From NCBI GenBank assembly GCA_012934845.2, contig WNNJ02003720.1:186001-250000 (forward strand): a stretch of DNA of 64,000 nucleotides. Reading direction: 5' to 3'. The notes under the pieces were generated by a model that searched no databases, had not been told where the DNA came from, and saw only the letters and a list, made by a program, of their open reading frames with translations. A program made the position numbers and the translations under genes. Below, piece by piece: positions 33,660 to 44,856 of this stretch (the first letter of the stretch is position 1; every line of letters begins with the position of its first letter). The DNA is from Pomphorhynchus laevis (taxonomy: Eukaryota > Acanthocephala > Palaeacanthocephala > Echinorhynchida > Pomphorhynchidae).

Positions 33660-35205
33660 AAAATATTGGTGGAATTACATAAAAATGTATTTTTGAATAA
33701 GGTGCTGGCATTACATAAAAGAAGTGATTATGTAAAGTTAATAGTAAAATATAAAAAATCGAAAATAAAAAGAATCGACTGAAGCAGAAACCAAAATCTA
33801 AATGTGTTGCTATTTTAATTATGAAATACCTACATTAATAATTTAATAATTAATAGTTTTAATTCTAAAAAATTAAAATAAATCACAGTAATAATTGAAT
33901 TGATAATTAAATTAGTTCAACATAGAAACAAATTTTAAATTGAAACTAAATTGAATGAATATTAGCAATAGGAAACTAATCAAAATTAAATAATAAATGA
34001 AATAGTGGAAAGTTGAATTGATAATTCAATTAATCAATTAAAAGAATTAAAATTATAATTTAATTAAACTAAATTAATTTAATTAATTTAATTAATTAAA
34101 TTAATTAATTAATTTAATTTAATTAATTAAAGCCAAATTCAAAACAAGGTGTAGTAATAATTTAAAATAAAGAAAAATGTAAGGTTAATAGTAACAGATT
34201 ATAAGGTTAATAGTTTGCTTGCTAGTCAATAGCAAAGAAAAGCAAAATATGTTGATATTTCAATTATTAAATAAAATATGTTAAAGTATAATTGAATTGA
34301 TAACTAAATTTGTTAAAAATATAAAGAAATTACATAACAATATGTGACATTAATTTAAGATAGCGCAAAAATATTTCAAAAAACTTAAAATTATAAAAGC
34401 TAATTGTGGAAGAAAAACTATAATGACTGTGTTGTTAAATAAATGATGACATAAAATACCGAAATGACAAATAATTAAACTGCTAATTGAATTAATAAAA
34501 ACAAATCATAAAATAAAGTGTAGTACACTTAAAATGGAGACAAATTCGAGAAACAATAATACATTAAATTGAAAGTAAAATAATTGATTGCAGAAGGAAA
34601 ACGTAAGCCAAATATGCTTTTGTTTCAATTTTGGAAATTTCCGTAAATAACAATACTATTTTTAAAATTAAACAAATGTTATTCGTTCTCAAAAGTTGCC
34701 TGGTGCGCAACATAGAAAAAATCAAAATTCATTGAACGAACCTACAAATCATTGAACAAAAAAAATTAAAAATCATTTACTGATGATACTCGATTAGTCT
34801 ATTATTTGAGTGATAACCATTTTCTTAAAGTTATTGAAGCTCACTTTGTTTTTTTGCATCGATGAATTTAGCAGCTTTACTTTACATCGTGAAATTTTGG
34901 TTTTGATAATACATTTTTGACTACGGCAAATGAGATGTAGCCATGCAGACGCTTCCGTCATACTAGCATTTTTAAAAATATTTTCAAACTTCCTCTCCCA
35001 CTTTTTAATCAAATTAGTTAACTATATAAATCCGATCAGTTAACTGTGCCTACGTATTTTACATTATTTATAAATTAAAAGTAATACTAAATAAAATTCA
35101 AATAATTAAATAATAAATAATTATAAATGATAAATAATTGTAATATGATATTTTATTTATATAAGATATATAAGATATAAAGAAGAGCATTTATAGAAGA
35201 TATAA
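33660..35205. other. Very AT-rich spacer
   Basis: AATTAATT-type palindromic low-complexity sequence near 34010-34130. The minus-strand frame at 34794-35012 has no family resemblance. Nothing else recognised. Confidence 0.45.
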
Positions 35206-35211
35206 AGGAAG

Positions 35212-35655
35212 AGCCTTTAGAACCAACGGAAGAGCTTATCTCTTTGGAAGACGTCATTGCTGTTGTTAAAAAATTCGTAATGGCAAGTCTTTTGAAGTAG
35301 ATGACATTCGACATGAAGCTTTAAAGGCTATCTACGTTGCTGGCAGCGTTATTAGCACGTAGGAAGTCTGAATCATTTCCAGTAGTCGTTGGGCTTCTTC
35401 AGGGTTGTCCTTTGTCTCGACTTTTGTTCCTATTTTTTACAAGGACAAAATTACGAGATGGGCTACTCTGTCGGATGCCGTTCTTCAGTTCAGTTCCATC
35501 AGGATACCATTTCTGCTTTTTGTAGATGATTTTGTCTTGTTAGTTTCTTTTCCTGAGGACTTACAATGCCTACTAGATCGATTTACGATGGATATAGCTG
35601 ACATGACATCGAAAAATGATAACATTTTTGTTTTTCAGGCTAGACTTTGAAAACA
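35212..35655 (+). mobile_element. LINE RT fragment (RTE/Rex-like type)
   Basis: It reads VVVGLLQGCPLSRLLF (motif B) and IPFLLFVDDFVLL (active site, VDD) followed by EDLQCLLDRF, the pattern of RTs with FADDVVLL-type active sites. Upstream, at 35.22-35.33 kb, ISLEDVIAVVKKF fits the linker before the RT. At least three frame changes; the rest of the element is missing. Confidence 0.6.
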
Positions 35656-35659
35656 TCAG

Positions 35660-36055
35660 TTTTTCAAAAAGTTGGATTAAAACCTAATGTTGTTTCCTGT
35701 TCTTCATATACCCCTAATACTTAGAAAGTAGCTGCTGCTAGCTCATTGTTTTTGCGAAACAATTTGATTTGATCCGATTTGTCGGGATGAAACAACGTGA
35801 TGGCTTAATAATTAATACTTTAAGATAAAATTAATTTCCATAATGGGCCGTTAAAAAAGGCTTTATTTAAGCCTAGAACTAATAAAATTCATATTTTTGG
35901 TCCTTTAAAATAATGGAAGTATGTTGGGATTCTATATATCAATGATATATGGAATAATCGTTTTCAAAATACATCAATGAAAATCAAATTTCAACATCCA
36001 ATGATATTGTTTTGTACAATAAAAGAATGCCTCAATTGTATAATTTTTTAAAATA
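35660..36055. other. Spacer, possibly PLE remains
   Basis: No clear coding blocks. It probably holds decayed sequence of the PLE whose endonuclease end follows. Confidence 0.3.
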
Positions 36056-36059
36056 ATAA

Positions 36060-36400
36060 CCATCAATAATAAATCATCCGTTGTTTATAAAATCCCTTGT
36101 AAAGACTGCGATAAAATATACATGGGTCAAACTGGGCAAGGTATAAATAAAAAAGAGTAAGCCAGCATAAATGCACACTTTAACGTGGAACCAGCAGTGC
36201 CTTAGTTGATCATAGCATTAATAATGATCACTTATAGATTTCGATGGAACTACCATCTTATCAAAAGAATCCAGTATGCTTAAACGCAAGATTCTAAGAA
36301 GCGTTTTATATTAACAAACTAAAGGATAACTTAATGGTTGGTAATAAAGCTGACTTAATTTTAAAATTAATATAGATGAAAGCCTTTGATTATTTTTAAT
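36060..36400 (+). mobile_element. Penelope-like GIY-YIG endonuclease end, decayed
   Basis: VYKIPCKDCDKIYMGQTGQG at about 36.08-36.14 kb is the GIY-YIG core with the extra CxxC insert known from PLEs. After interruptions, EAFYINKLKDNLMVG (about 36.3 kb) is the usual C-terminal Glu-containing block. Several stops lie between them. Distinct in sequence from the GIY-YIG end at 17.1 kb. Confidence 0.7.
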
Positions 36401-36404
36401 TTTA

Positions 36405-36745
36405 TTTTTATATAACATAAATTATGTTTGCAATCTATTGTTTGAAATGCTTTGTTTCTTTCCCCTATTTTGTTATTTTATTTCTCCATTTTTTGTTTTG
36501 TTTGTTTTATATTCTTTATGCTATTTTTTTGCTTTTTAATAATGATATAAAACATAAAACATAAAACATATGAATACATATGTTTTGCACTTTTGTTGTA
36601 GATTTTTAGTGTTTTTTGTTTCATTAAGTTAAATTAAATAAAAGGTTTTCTTAACAAATAACAACTGATAAGAAATAATTAAAAAATGAAACAGAAAAAA
36701 AATAAAAAATAGCCAGTCGTTAAAAATTTTTTCGCTTCTTTAACT
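36405..36745. other. T-rich spacer
   Basis: Low-complexity T/A sequence downstream of the PLE end. Nothing recognised. Confidence 0.4.
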
Positions 36746-36749
36746 TTGT

Positions 36750-37040
36750 TACGGCCTCAGATTCAGCGGAATCTGAGCCCTCCAGCCAATCCAACAAGCC
36801 GCTCTCCGACTGAACCACACGGGGTCTTTCACCCCCGAAGAGTCTAAGCGAGGCGGACTATGTTTGGTAATTGCGAGATGAGGAGCTTGAGAAACCTTAG
36901 TTTTTGCTCTGGGAAACGTCCTCTGGAAAAGAAGACTAATCCCGAGATAGCCTAAGTACCCCAGAGGCGCACTTGAGTATTCCCTTATGCTGATCCCGTT
37001 TCAGGGCGCATCTAGCTTTCTTCAGGATACGTTTGAGTCA
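36750..37040 (-). repeat. GC-rich dispersed repeat (family D)
   Basis: A diverged reverse-orientation copy of the repeat at 11.0-11.4 kb, ending (plus-strand right side) in the CTTTCTTCAGGAT block with the CGTTTCAGGGCGC hairpin strand. Confidence 0.75.
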
Positions 37041-37057
37041 ATCTACGTCAGCTGTCA

Positions 37058-37330
37058 CTACCAGTTCACCGTAATAAGAAATCCCAGGTATTTTACTCGA
37101 CTTGTGAAGGTGGGGAGTGATTGATTAGTCAATATGGAAGATAAAGCTGAGAGTGCTAGTCTCTTTAATTTTTTCTTTGTTGCAGGGGTACCATGAAAGA
37201 TAACCACCTGTGATTTAGAGAAGTTAAGGTGGATGCCTAGTGCCCCCAATAATGACATCCGTTGCATGGGGAAACGTAAGATCGTCGGCATTAATCACTG
37301 TGAATGATATATTGTAACCAATAAATTGAT
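37058..37330 (-). mobile_element. LINE RT thumb fragment
   Basis: On the minus strand INADDL (37.29 kb, in place of YADDL) is followed, in another frame, by LGALGIHLNFSKSQVV and FTSRVKYLGFLI, the RT segment after the active site with the NFSKS and KYLG marks. Truncated on both sides. Confidence 0.6.
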
Positions 37331-37389
37331 TGAATTTACTATTAGTCAGGCATTGGGACTGGTCAATGGTAAAGGAGCCGAAGGCCACT

Positions 37390-37960
37390 GGAGGTGGCTC
37401 TCCATTTTTGCCCCATAATGGGTCGAACGTTTTAAACTTTGAACGTATTCTTAAAATCTTTTAGATCATCCGTTGCGTAAGGTGGAAAGTTTGATAATTT
37501 CAGGAAGGCTTGAATAGGCTTATATGTCGTTGAACCATATTTTGTTAGAAAATTTTCAAAATAACCCAAGTATTCAGATGTCAGATCAAACATAGAAAAG
37601 GAAATTCTGATTCCAGACTCGAAAAAATTTGACAGAATTGTATATAATTTTATATTTAAATAATTTAGAGAAATCTGTGAGAAAAATATCAAATAGAGAT
37701 CTCCTTTCAAAGAATTGCAGACAATTAACAACCACCAGATTGACTAATTTCGGCACGGGAGGAAGTTCTCCGTCCGTGCTTGAAACAAAATAATTAGGAA
37801 GATCTCCACTAATCTTGCTTTGTTTAGTAGGAACTGCGTTAGAAAATAAAAGCTTTGTTGAATCTTTTGAAGCACCGCACATGATTTCAATGCTGCACAT
37901 TTTTCACGTTTGTTTCATTATTAATAACAATAAAGATTTTCTTAAATACACAAAAATCGA
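37390..37960 (-). other. Unassigned protein-like remnant
   Basis: Two overlapping minus-strand frames (37900-37586 and 37731-37432) read like diverged coding sequence, with DGELPPVPKLV, DLTSEYLGYFENFL, and FDPLWGKNGEPPPVAFGSF just downstream. I do not recognise a family. It may be the upstream part of the LINE whose RT follows at 37.3 kb, or the remains of a host exon. Confidence 0.25.
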
Positions 37961-38044
37961 GGAGAAACATGCAAAAACAGAAAAACAGACACCAAAACAG
38001 TGAGTCAATTCAACCAGCCATTTACTTCAATCTTCAACTTCCAA

Positions 38045-38285
38045 AACAACGACCACAGATCCTTGGGAATCTGAACCCCCAACCGATCCAACACGCCGCT
38101 TTCCGACTGAACCACCCGGGGTCTTTCACACCCCGAATAATCCAATCGGCGCGGACTATGCTGGGTAAACGAGAGACGAGGAGCTTAAGAAACCTCAGCC
38201 TTTGCTCTGGTGGACCTCCTCTTGAAAAGAAGACTAATCCCGAGACAGCCCAAGTGCCCCAAAGGCGCACCTGGGCTGTTCAAAT
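38045..38285 (-). repeat. GC-rich dispersed repeat (family D)
   Basis: The closest relative of the 11.0-11.4 kb copy, in reverse orientation. It lacks the CTGAAGAAAGC end. Open frames across it on both strands arise from base composition. Confidence 0.8.
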
Positions 38286-38289
38286 ATAT

Positions 38290-38770
38290 AACAATACAAC
38301 TGTTATATAATAACAACAATACAACTGTTCAAATATATCTTTAAATGCTTTCAACTGGATTTTAAAATTGTATTATGTTGGGAAATGTTGCCAATATACA
38401 AAATCACGATCAGAAATGTAATGGATAAAAAATTCATGATAAAACTTAAAAATAAAAGTATCAGAAAGATTTTTATGACGCTCACAACTCCTTGGACCCT
38501 ACCGTTTGTTGTGATCTTTGTAATAGCCGCTTCGAGTGACGATATGACAGACGGTTTATTACAAATTATCGGAGTGAAAGAGAAATTTTCTGAAGATCTT
38601 ACAGCATAATTAATAATTGGAATGCTCTAGAAGACACTTTTATGCAAGTAAAATCTTCTTTGAAAATTACGAGCATCCACAATGCTTTTGCAATTGCTTG
38701 TGATGATTATAGATGTTTATCATTGGTATTGGTTGATTATTTATACTGACTGATTACTTTTGTTACGTAT
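38290..38770. other. Spacer
   Basis: An open frame at 38385-38609 shows no recognisable family. Nothing else seen. Confidence 0.35.
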
Positions 38771-38774
38771 ACTA

Positions 38775-39840
38775 TGTTTAGCTATTATTGGCCCCGCTGC
38801 TATGTTGGGTAGAGGAGTTAGGGGCCGAAACCTGATAGCATAGCAGTTCCTCCTGATGACCTCTAATTATTATTCTGATACAACGTCTGTTATTTATTAG
38901 TCAATTTATAAAAATGACTTTTATTTTAAATTTAAATTTTTTATTTTAACTTGATATAAATTATATAAAATATTATAAAAATTATTTATTTTATTATTTA
39001 ATTATTGAATTTTGATTTAGCATTATTATGTTTTGTTTATTTTATCATTATATTAAATACGTAGACTCAGTTAGCTGATTTGATTCATCAGAGGAAATAT
39101 GTCATTAGCATATATTTGGCCCAGCTGCTATGTTGATTCAAGGATTAGGGGCCAAAACCTGATAGCATAGCAGTTCTCCCTCATGGCCTCTAATCCTTGT
39201 CATTATACATCGTCTTTTATTTATTAGTCAATTTAAAAAATGACTTTTATTTTGAATTTCAATTTTTTATTTTAACTTGATATGAGTTATATGAAATATT
39301 GTATAAAATTTATTATTTATAATTATTTTCAAGCAAATTTAATGGATTTTTTCTTATTCTTATAATTTTACAAAATAAAAAACAACAAAATATTATTGAA
39401 AATTTATTAAAACTATTATGCGAAAAATTTTTATGGACGCATAATAAACAATATACTTTGTATTAGAATAAAATACTATATAATCAAATTTCATCAGAGG
39501 AAATACATCATTAGTATGTATTTGGCCCCGCTGCCATGTTGGGTAGAGGAGTTAGGTGCTGAAACCTGGTAGCATAGCAGTTCCTCCTGATGACCTCTAA
39601 TCCTTATTCTGATACATTGTATGTTATTTATTAGTCAATTCATAAAAATGACGTTTATTTAAAATTTCAATTTTTTATTTTAACTTGTTATAAAATGTTG
39701 TATGAAAATTATTAATAATTTCTAATTATTTATTATTTAATTATTAATTATTTTATTTTTGTTTATCATTATGTTTTATTTGTAAATAATTTAATTTACT
39801 TAGACTTAGTTATCTTATATATGATTTATTTTATTGTCAG
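38775..39840 (+). repeat. Three tandem PLE 3' ends (family B)
   Basis: Three copies of the structured tail lie in a row, with the CTGATAGCATAGCAG-type block near 38835, 39163 and 39560 (spacing about 330-400 bp), each followed by an AT-rich stretch and, in the first two or three, the GACTCAGTTAGCTGA-type end. The third is preceded by a scrap of PLE coding sequence. A longer element of the same family follows at 40.8 kb. Tandem partial copies are typical of PLE insertions. Confidence 0.75.
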
Positions 39841-39844
39841 ATTT

Positions 39845-40765
39845 TAAAATAATTTATAGCGACCGTTTCTATTGTAGCATAGTTACGAACCCGCGTTTTT
39901 GCAACGGGTAAATTTCAAACCTAATGTTTAAAATTTAACAATTGTAGTGAAATAAGAATAAGAATAAGAAGCATGCAACACAATAAATCTTTGCAGGAAT
40001 ATTTGGACAAGTTGGTAAGTATTGGCTAATTTTCATCAAATGTCGAGTGAAATTGATACATATGTACTATAGAGATAGAGATAATTTCATATTAGCACTC
40101 ACTCGATAATATATATTGTTACATTTAATGATATATATTAAAATACGTAAGATCAGACTTTCGCAAACCCACCTCAAGGATACATCTTATAGTAGTATAG
40201 TCGTGAAAATGTTTGTATTTCATTATTGTGTTATAATTTTCATTCATAATATTAAAATAACAAATCACATTTTAACATAATTATTCACACCTTAATTTTA
40301 TATTTGTTATTGCAATTACTATTTAATGTGTTAGTTTAAAAGCTAAATCCCTATATCTTTTATTTTTTAAGAATATTTTGTGACAATTAGTAAGTCTTTG
40401 GAGAGTGTATTGATTATCGTATAGTACTTACCTTAGAGTGACGATATCAGATCTCTAAAAGAAACTGCTTTGTGATAATATTTTGGATACCGTTTCTAGA
40501 ACCAACACAGGAGCGGAAACCAATATATGACAATGATGTATTTCCTCATAAGTAAAAGCAATTTGTGAGCAAATTAATATTTAATAATAATGATGAAATT
40601 GATAATAATAATGATGAATTTGATATAATGATGAAAGAAATTAATAATAATGAATTAAATATAAACACAACATATGAATGTTGTAACTTTAATTTAGAAA
40701 CAATTATTACAAGTCACAGTTAAATATTGAATAAAAAGGGTATAAAGGTTGAATCAGATAATAAA
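39845..40765. other. AT-rich spacer before the PLE copy
   Basis: No clear coding blocks. The last 250 bp, with AATAATGATGAAATT-type repeats, may be the decayed 5' part of the PLE. Confidence 0.35.
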
Positions 40766-40769
40766 ACTA

Positions 40770-42265
40770 CACCTATATTATATTAGTATCCAAAATTACA
40801 TAAAAATCCAATAAAACCTAGGTTCATATGTAGTGCGTTTAAATGTACATTAAAACCACTTTCTGTCTATATGAATAAAATACTTAAAGTAATTAAAGCA
40901 CATTTTAAAAAATATTGCAAGGTAATCGAAATTAATACTGGTATAAAACACTATTTCAGTATTAATTCTACAAAAGAATTGTTAGAACAGACAAAAGGAA
41001 TAAATTTTCAAAATATAAATACATACGATTTTAGTACGCTTTATACAAATCTAGATTTAGTAGATATTAAAGAAGCGTTAGTAAAATTAATTGATCATTT
41101 ATTCGGAAAAAGATAAAAATATATATGTTATAATAATTATAACGCATATCTAATAAAAATTAAACCATTAAGTAAATATAAATATTTAGACAAATAAAAT
41201 GTGTTCCAATGGGAGGACATATATATGTTATAATAACTATAACGCATACCTAACAAAAATTAAACCATCAAGAATATATAAATATTTAGACAAATAAAAT
41301 GTTTTCCAATGGGAGGTAATAGTAGCCCAATTATAGCTGACTCATTTTTAAGCTTTGAAGAAAATGAATTTGTTCATAACTGTGTAATATATAAATCTAA
41401 ATTATATAAAGATATGAAATATGTTTCGATATATTGATGATATATGTATATTTAACTCTAATTATTTTTATTCAATAGGCAAACAAATTTATCCAGGTAG
41501 CCTCATTCTTAATAAAACCAATATTAATGATAAAGAAGGTATATATCTAGATATGAACATTAAATTAACATCAATTAAAACGACTTTTAATTTATATCGT
41601 AAAGATGACATTTTTAAATTTACAAGAAACATATTTTTGCATGAGCATTCATGCATACCATATAATATAAAATATAACACATTAAATAATAAAATTTAAA
41701 GTATCGCAACAATTTGTAACGATATGGGTTTTCTTCAAAATAATTTAAATAATTTAATAGATGCATATTTTAAACTAGGTTACTATAAAAATAACATCAA
41801 ACAAAAAATAGTAAAATATATAAATCAACACAATAATATTAAAAATAAATTTAAAATAGCGGAAAATTTTTATGGATGGATTATAAATAATATACTTTGT
41901 ATTAGAATAAGATACTTGATAATCAAATTTCATTAGAGAAAATACGTCATTAGCATGTATTTGGCCCCGCTGCTATGTTGGGTAGAAGAGTTAGGGGCCG
42001 AAACCTGATAGCATAGCAGTTCCTTCTGATGACCTCTAATCCTTATTCTGATACAACGTCTGTTATTTAATGTCAATTTATAAAAATGACTTTTATTTTA
42101 AATTTAAATTTTTCATTTTAACTTGATATAAATTATATAAAATATTATAACAATTATTTATTTTATTATTTTATTTTTAAATTTTGATTTAGCATTATTA
42201 TGTTTTGTTTATTTTATAATTATATAAAATACGTAGACTCAGTTAGCTGATTTAATAGATGCAGT
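40770..42265 (+). mobile_element. Penelope-like element (family B), decayed
   Basis: RT blocks in order: PKLHKNPIKPRF (40.79 kb), INTYDFSTLYTNL (41.03 kb, motif A), MGGNSSPIIADSFLSFEENE (41.31 kb, motif B), FRYIDDICIF (41.42 kb, active site), then GIYLDMNIKL and NLYRKDD as in the 12.0 kb copy. Several stops and an internal 104-bp tandem duplication (about 41.12-41.31 kb) break it. The structured tail (41.94-42.05 kb) and element end (42.23 kb) follow. No GIY-YIG domain is visible. Confidence 0.8.
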
Positions 42266-42269
42266 AAAA

Positions 42270-44856
42270 TAGAATTTTACTGCATCTAAAACAGTAATGA
42301 ATTTGTGTTCAGTAATTCAAAAGCAGTAATGAATGGCAGCAATGAATTTGTGAACAAATTTATGCTTAATAGATGCAGTAAATTTTGAATTATTTTCCAT
42401 ATATGATGTGTATTGTTTAAGATATTAGTCATTATATTTTATTAGCTTTCAAAGTTTAATTGATGTAATATTAATTATAATGTACAATAATATAATAATA
42501 TAATTTACAATATTATTAACATGCGTTATATATCGAAATCAAATAATTTGTCTATGATGATAAATTATGCAATCGCCAAATACTATTACCAGAAAAGTTC
42601 TCGAACTATAAAGATGTTCTGAAGCCGAGTCAAATATTGTTTACAAATTTCAAATTTCAATTGATAAAAGGAGTTTATAAATAAATGCTGATTTAGAACC
42701 AACGAACGAAAATACAAACCTCAACTTGATAAATTACTAATTGATTACATGAAAATTTTTACCAATTGATAACATTACATAACATTATTAAATATATTTT
42801 CAATTATTGACAAATTTTGATAAATCTAATTTATTCGATTCAAGATTATGAGTAGCCATTTGCAGTAAAATCACCTTATTGTTACCTGTCACGCACTTAA
42901 TAACATTTATCTTGTGATATGTTTTGATTACTTAAATTTTTAGTTTAAAAGTATTTTACAATTGCAATTACTAATTTTGGATAGTAAAATGACTAGACTA
43001 CAAAATAAAAGTTATCTATACACTTACGCGTAATAAATAATTTGGAGTTTTTATATTTTAATGTAATAATTAAAAAATATTGCTAATATTTATAAATTGA
43101 CGTGGTATAGCTCGTTTAGTTATCGCTAAATGTGCTGCTAATTACTGTCATTTAAATCAAAAAATTTAATATAGTTAGCTGCAACAACAAATCTTACAAT
43201 TATTTTAACGTTCGCGAAACAAATATCTGTATTAGCACTACTATTTCTTATTATTGAAGGATTCGTTACTATATTAACAGTTAATTTTCGTTAAATGAGC
43301 AAAGTATGTGTAAAATAAATGAAGAATTTTGACATTCGAGATATATAAAAATTATTTTAAATAATAAAAATTAATAAATTAAAAATTTTAATTAAAAATT
43401 TAAAAATTTAAATTTTTAAAAATTAAAAATTTTTCGTCAATTAATTTTTTTTCTGATACGTTAATTAAAAATAGTTTATTTATTTTCTTTCCTAAAGACT
43501 AACTATAAAAATTATTGCAACAAACATGTAAAAACTTCACTTCGATATTAGACAAGGTCGAAGAAACCGAGTCTAAACCCGATTGTGAATTGATAGTTTT
43601 ACTAATAAATCAATTTTATTTTACTAATAAACTATCCATATTTGATTCCTTAATAAATTTGTTTATTAATAATTTCGAAATATAATGAATCTTTCAAAAT
43701 TCATTCTACAACATATTACTTTAAGCTATGAGCGCTAATATCCGTTAATTTAGGTAATTTGATTAATATTATGATCCGTATATATACAGTTAATAAAAGA
43801 CAATTAGAGTTAACTTGTAACATTTAAAAGAGTAAAATGTATTATTGCCTGTGTATATGGTTATTGTTGAGGTATGCCGATGAACCAAGCCAAAAGGTAG
43901 ATAGTTTAAACATATCAGTTGATTACCATTAATATATTTCGCACTGTAAGAATGCAAACTTCGAAATTTGTATTTATATTTATAGAGCTTAATCATATAA
44001 AATCCTAAGGGTATCTTTTCCTTAGACATTTACGTTATATATAGCAACATTTGGTTCCTGGACAGCTTGGAAAGATTGTATCCTCAAAAACCAGATAACA
44101 TCCCAAGTATACTTATTTTCGTTAGACATTTTCGTTATATAGAGCAACATTTGGTTTTTGAACACAGCAGTCTCAAGCGAACTTTCACAAACTATGATTA
44201 TAAATATGGACTTTACTTGGATTCCTGCAAAGAATCAGTAAACTCTTTATAAGCGATTCGCATTTGTGTCCCATTTATTGGATTACTGAAAGGCCTAAAA
44301 ACGTATTAAACTAATAAAAATGATTTATGATTCGAGTTTAATACAACGTCGCAAATAATTAAAAATATCTTTATAATCATCCCACAATCAGTTAAAACGT
44401 ACTCTAACACCTCATGTGAAAGACGATGACTACTGCGTGGTCAAGAACGTTTCGGAGCTGATCATCAGTAGAAAGCAACGCTGTTTATTGTTAAAAGCTA
44501 ATTATTGAATCCAGTTTATTCGCAATAAACATAGATATAAATCCAAATGCAAACGCTTTGGCTCCTGGATCACAGTGCTAGCTTTTGGACAGTAGTGTTT
44601 AACGAATTTTCTCAAACTATGGTTACAAATAATTATTTAATATTAGGTGAATAACCGAAAAATGCTATGTAATATATGAGTTTAAATCACTGATAAATAA
44701 TTGAAGCTAAATGCATCAACTTTAAAGTGATTAGTATGATCACAAATACGAATAATTAATAATTATAAATTAATTAAAGATTATTAGTTAACATTAATTA
44801 ATAATTAACTAATAATTGATCATTAGTTATTACTCCATAAAAATTAACTATTGCAG
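42270..44856. other. AT-rich region upstream of the first EFHC exon seen
   Basis: Holds a short direct repeat (about 44020-44070 and 44120-44170, sharing AGCAACATTTGGTT). The start exon of the EFHC gene may lie here but I could not identify it. At about 44440-44475 (minus strand) CUGAUGA and GAAAC occur close together but without a usable stem II. Confidence 0.4.

Noticed and set aside
37969-38310. 113-codon open frame.
   Set aside because: Same reason: family D repeat in reverse orientation.
38385-38609. 74-codon open frame with hydrophobic stretch.
   Set aside because: No family resemblance, no splice context, surrounded by repeats.
44440-44475. Minus-strand CUGAUGA and GAAAC close together.
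   Set aside because: Only eight bases lie between them and they do not form a stem II; no pairing stem I with a cleavage triplet was found.
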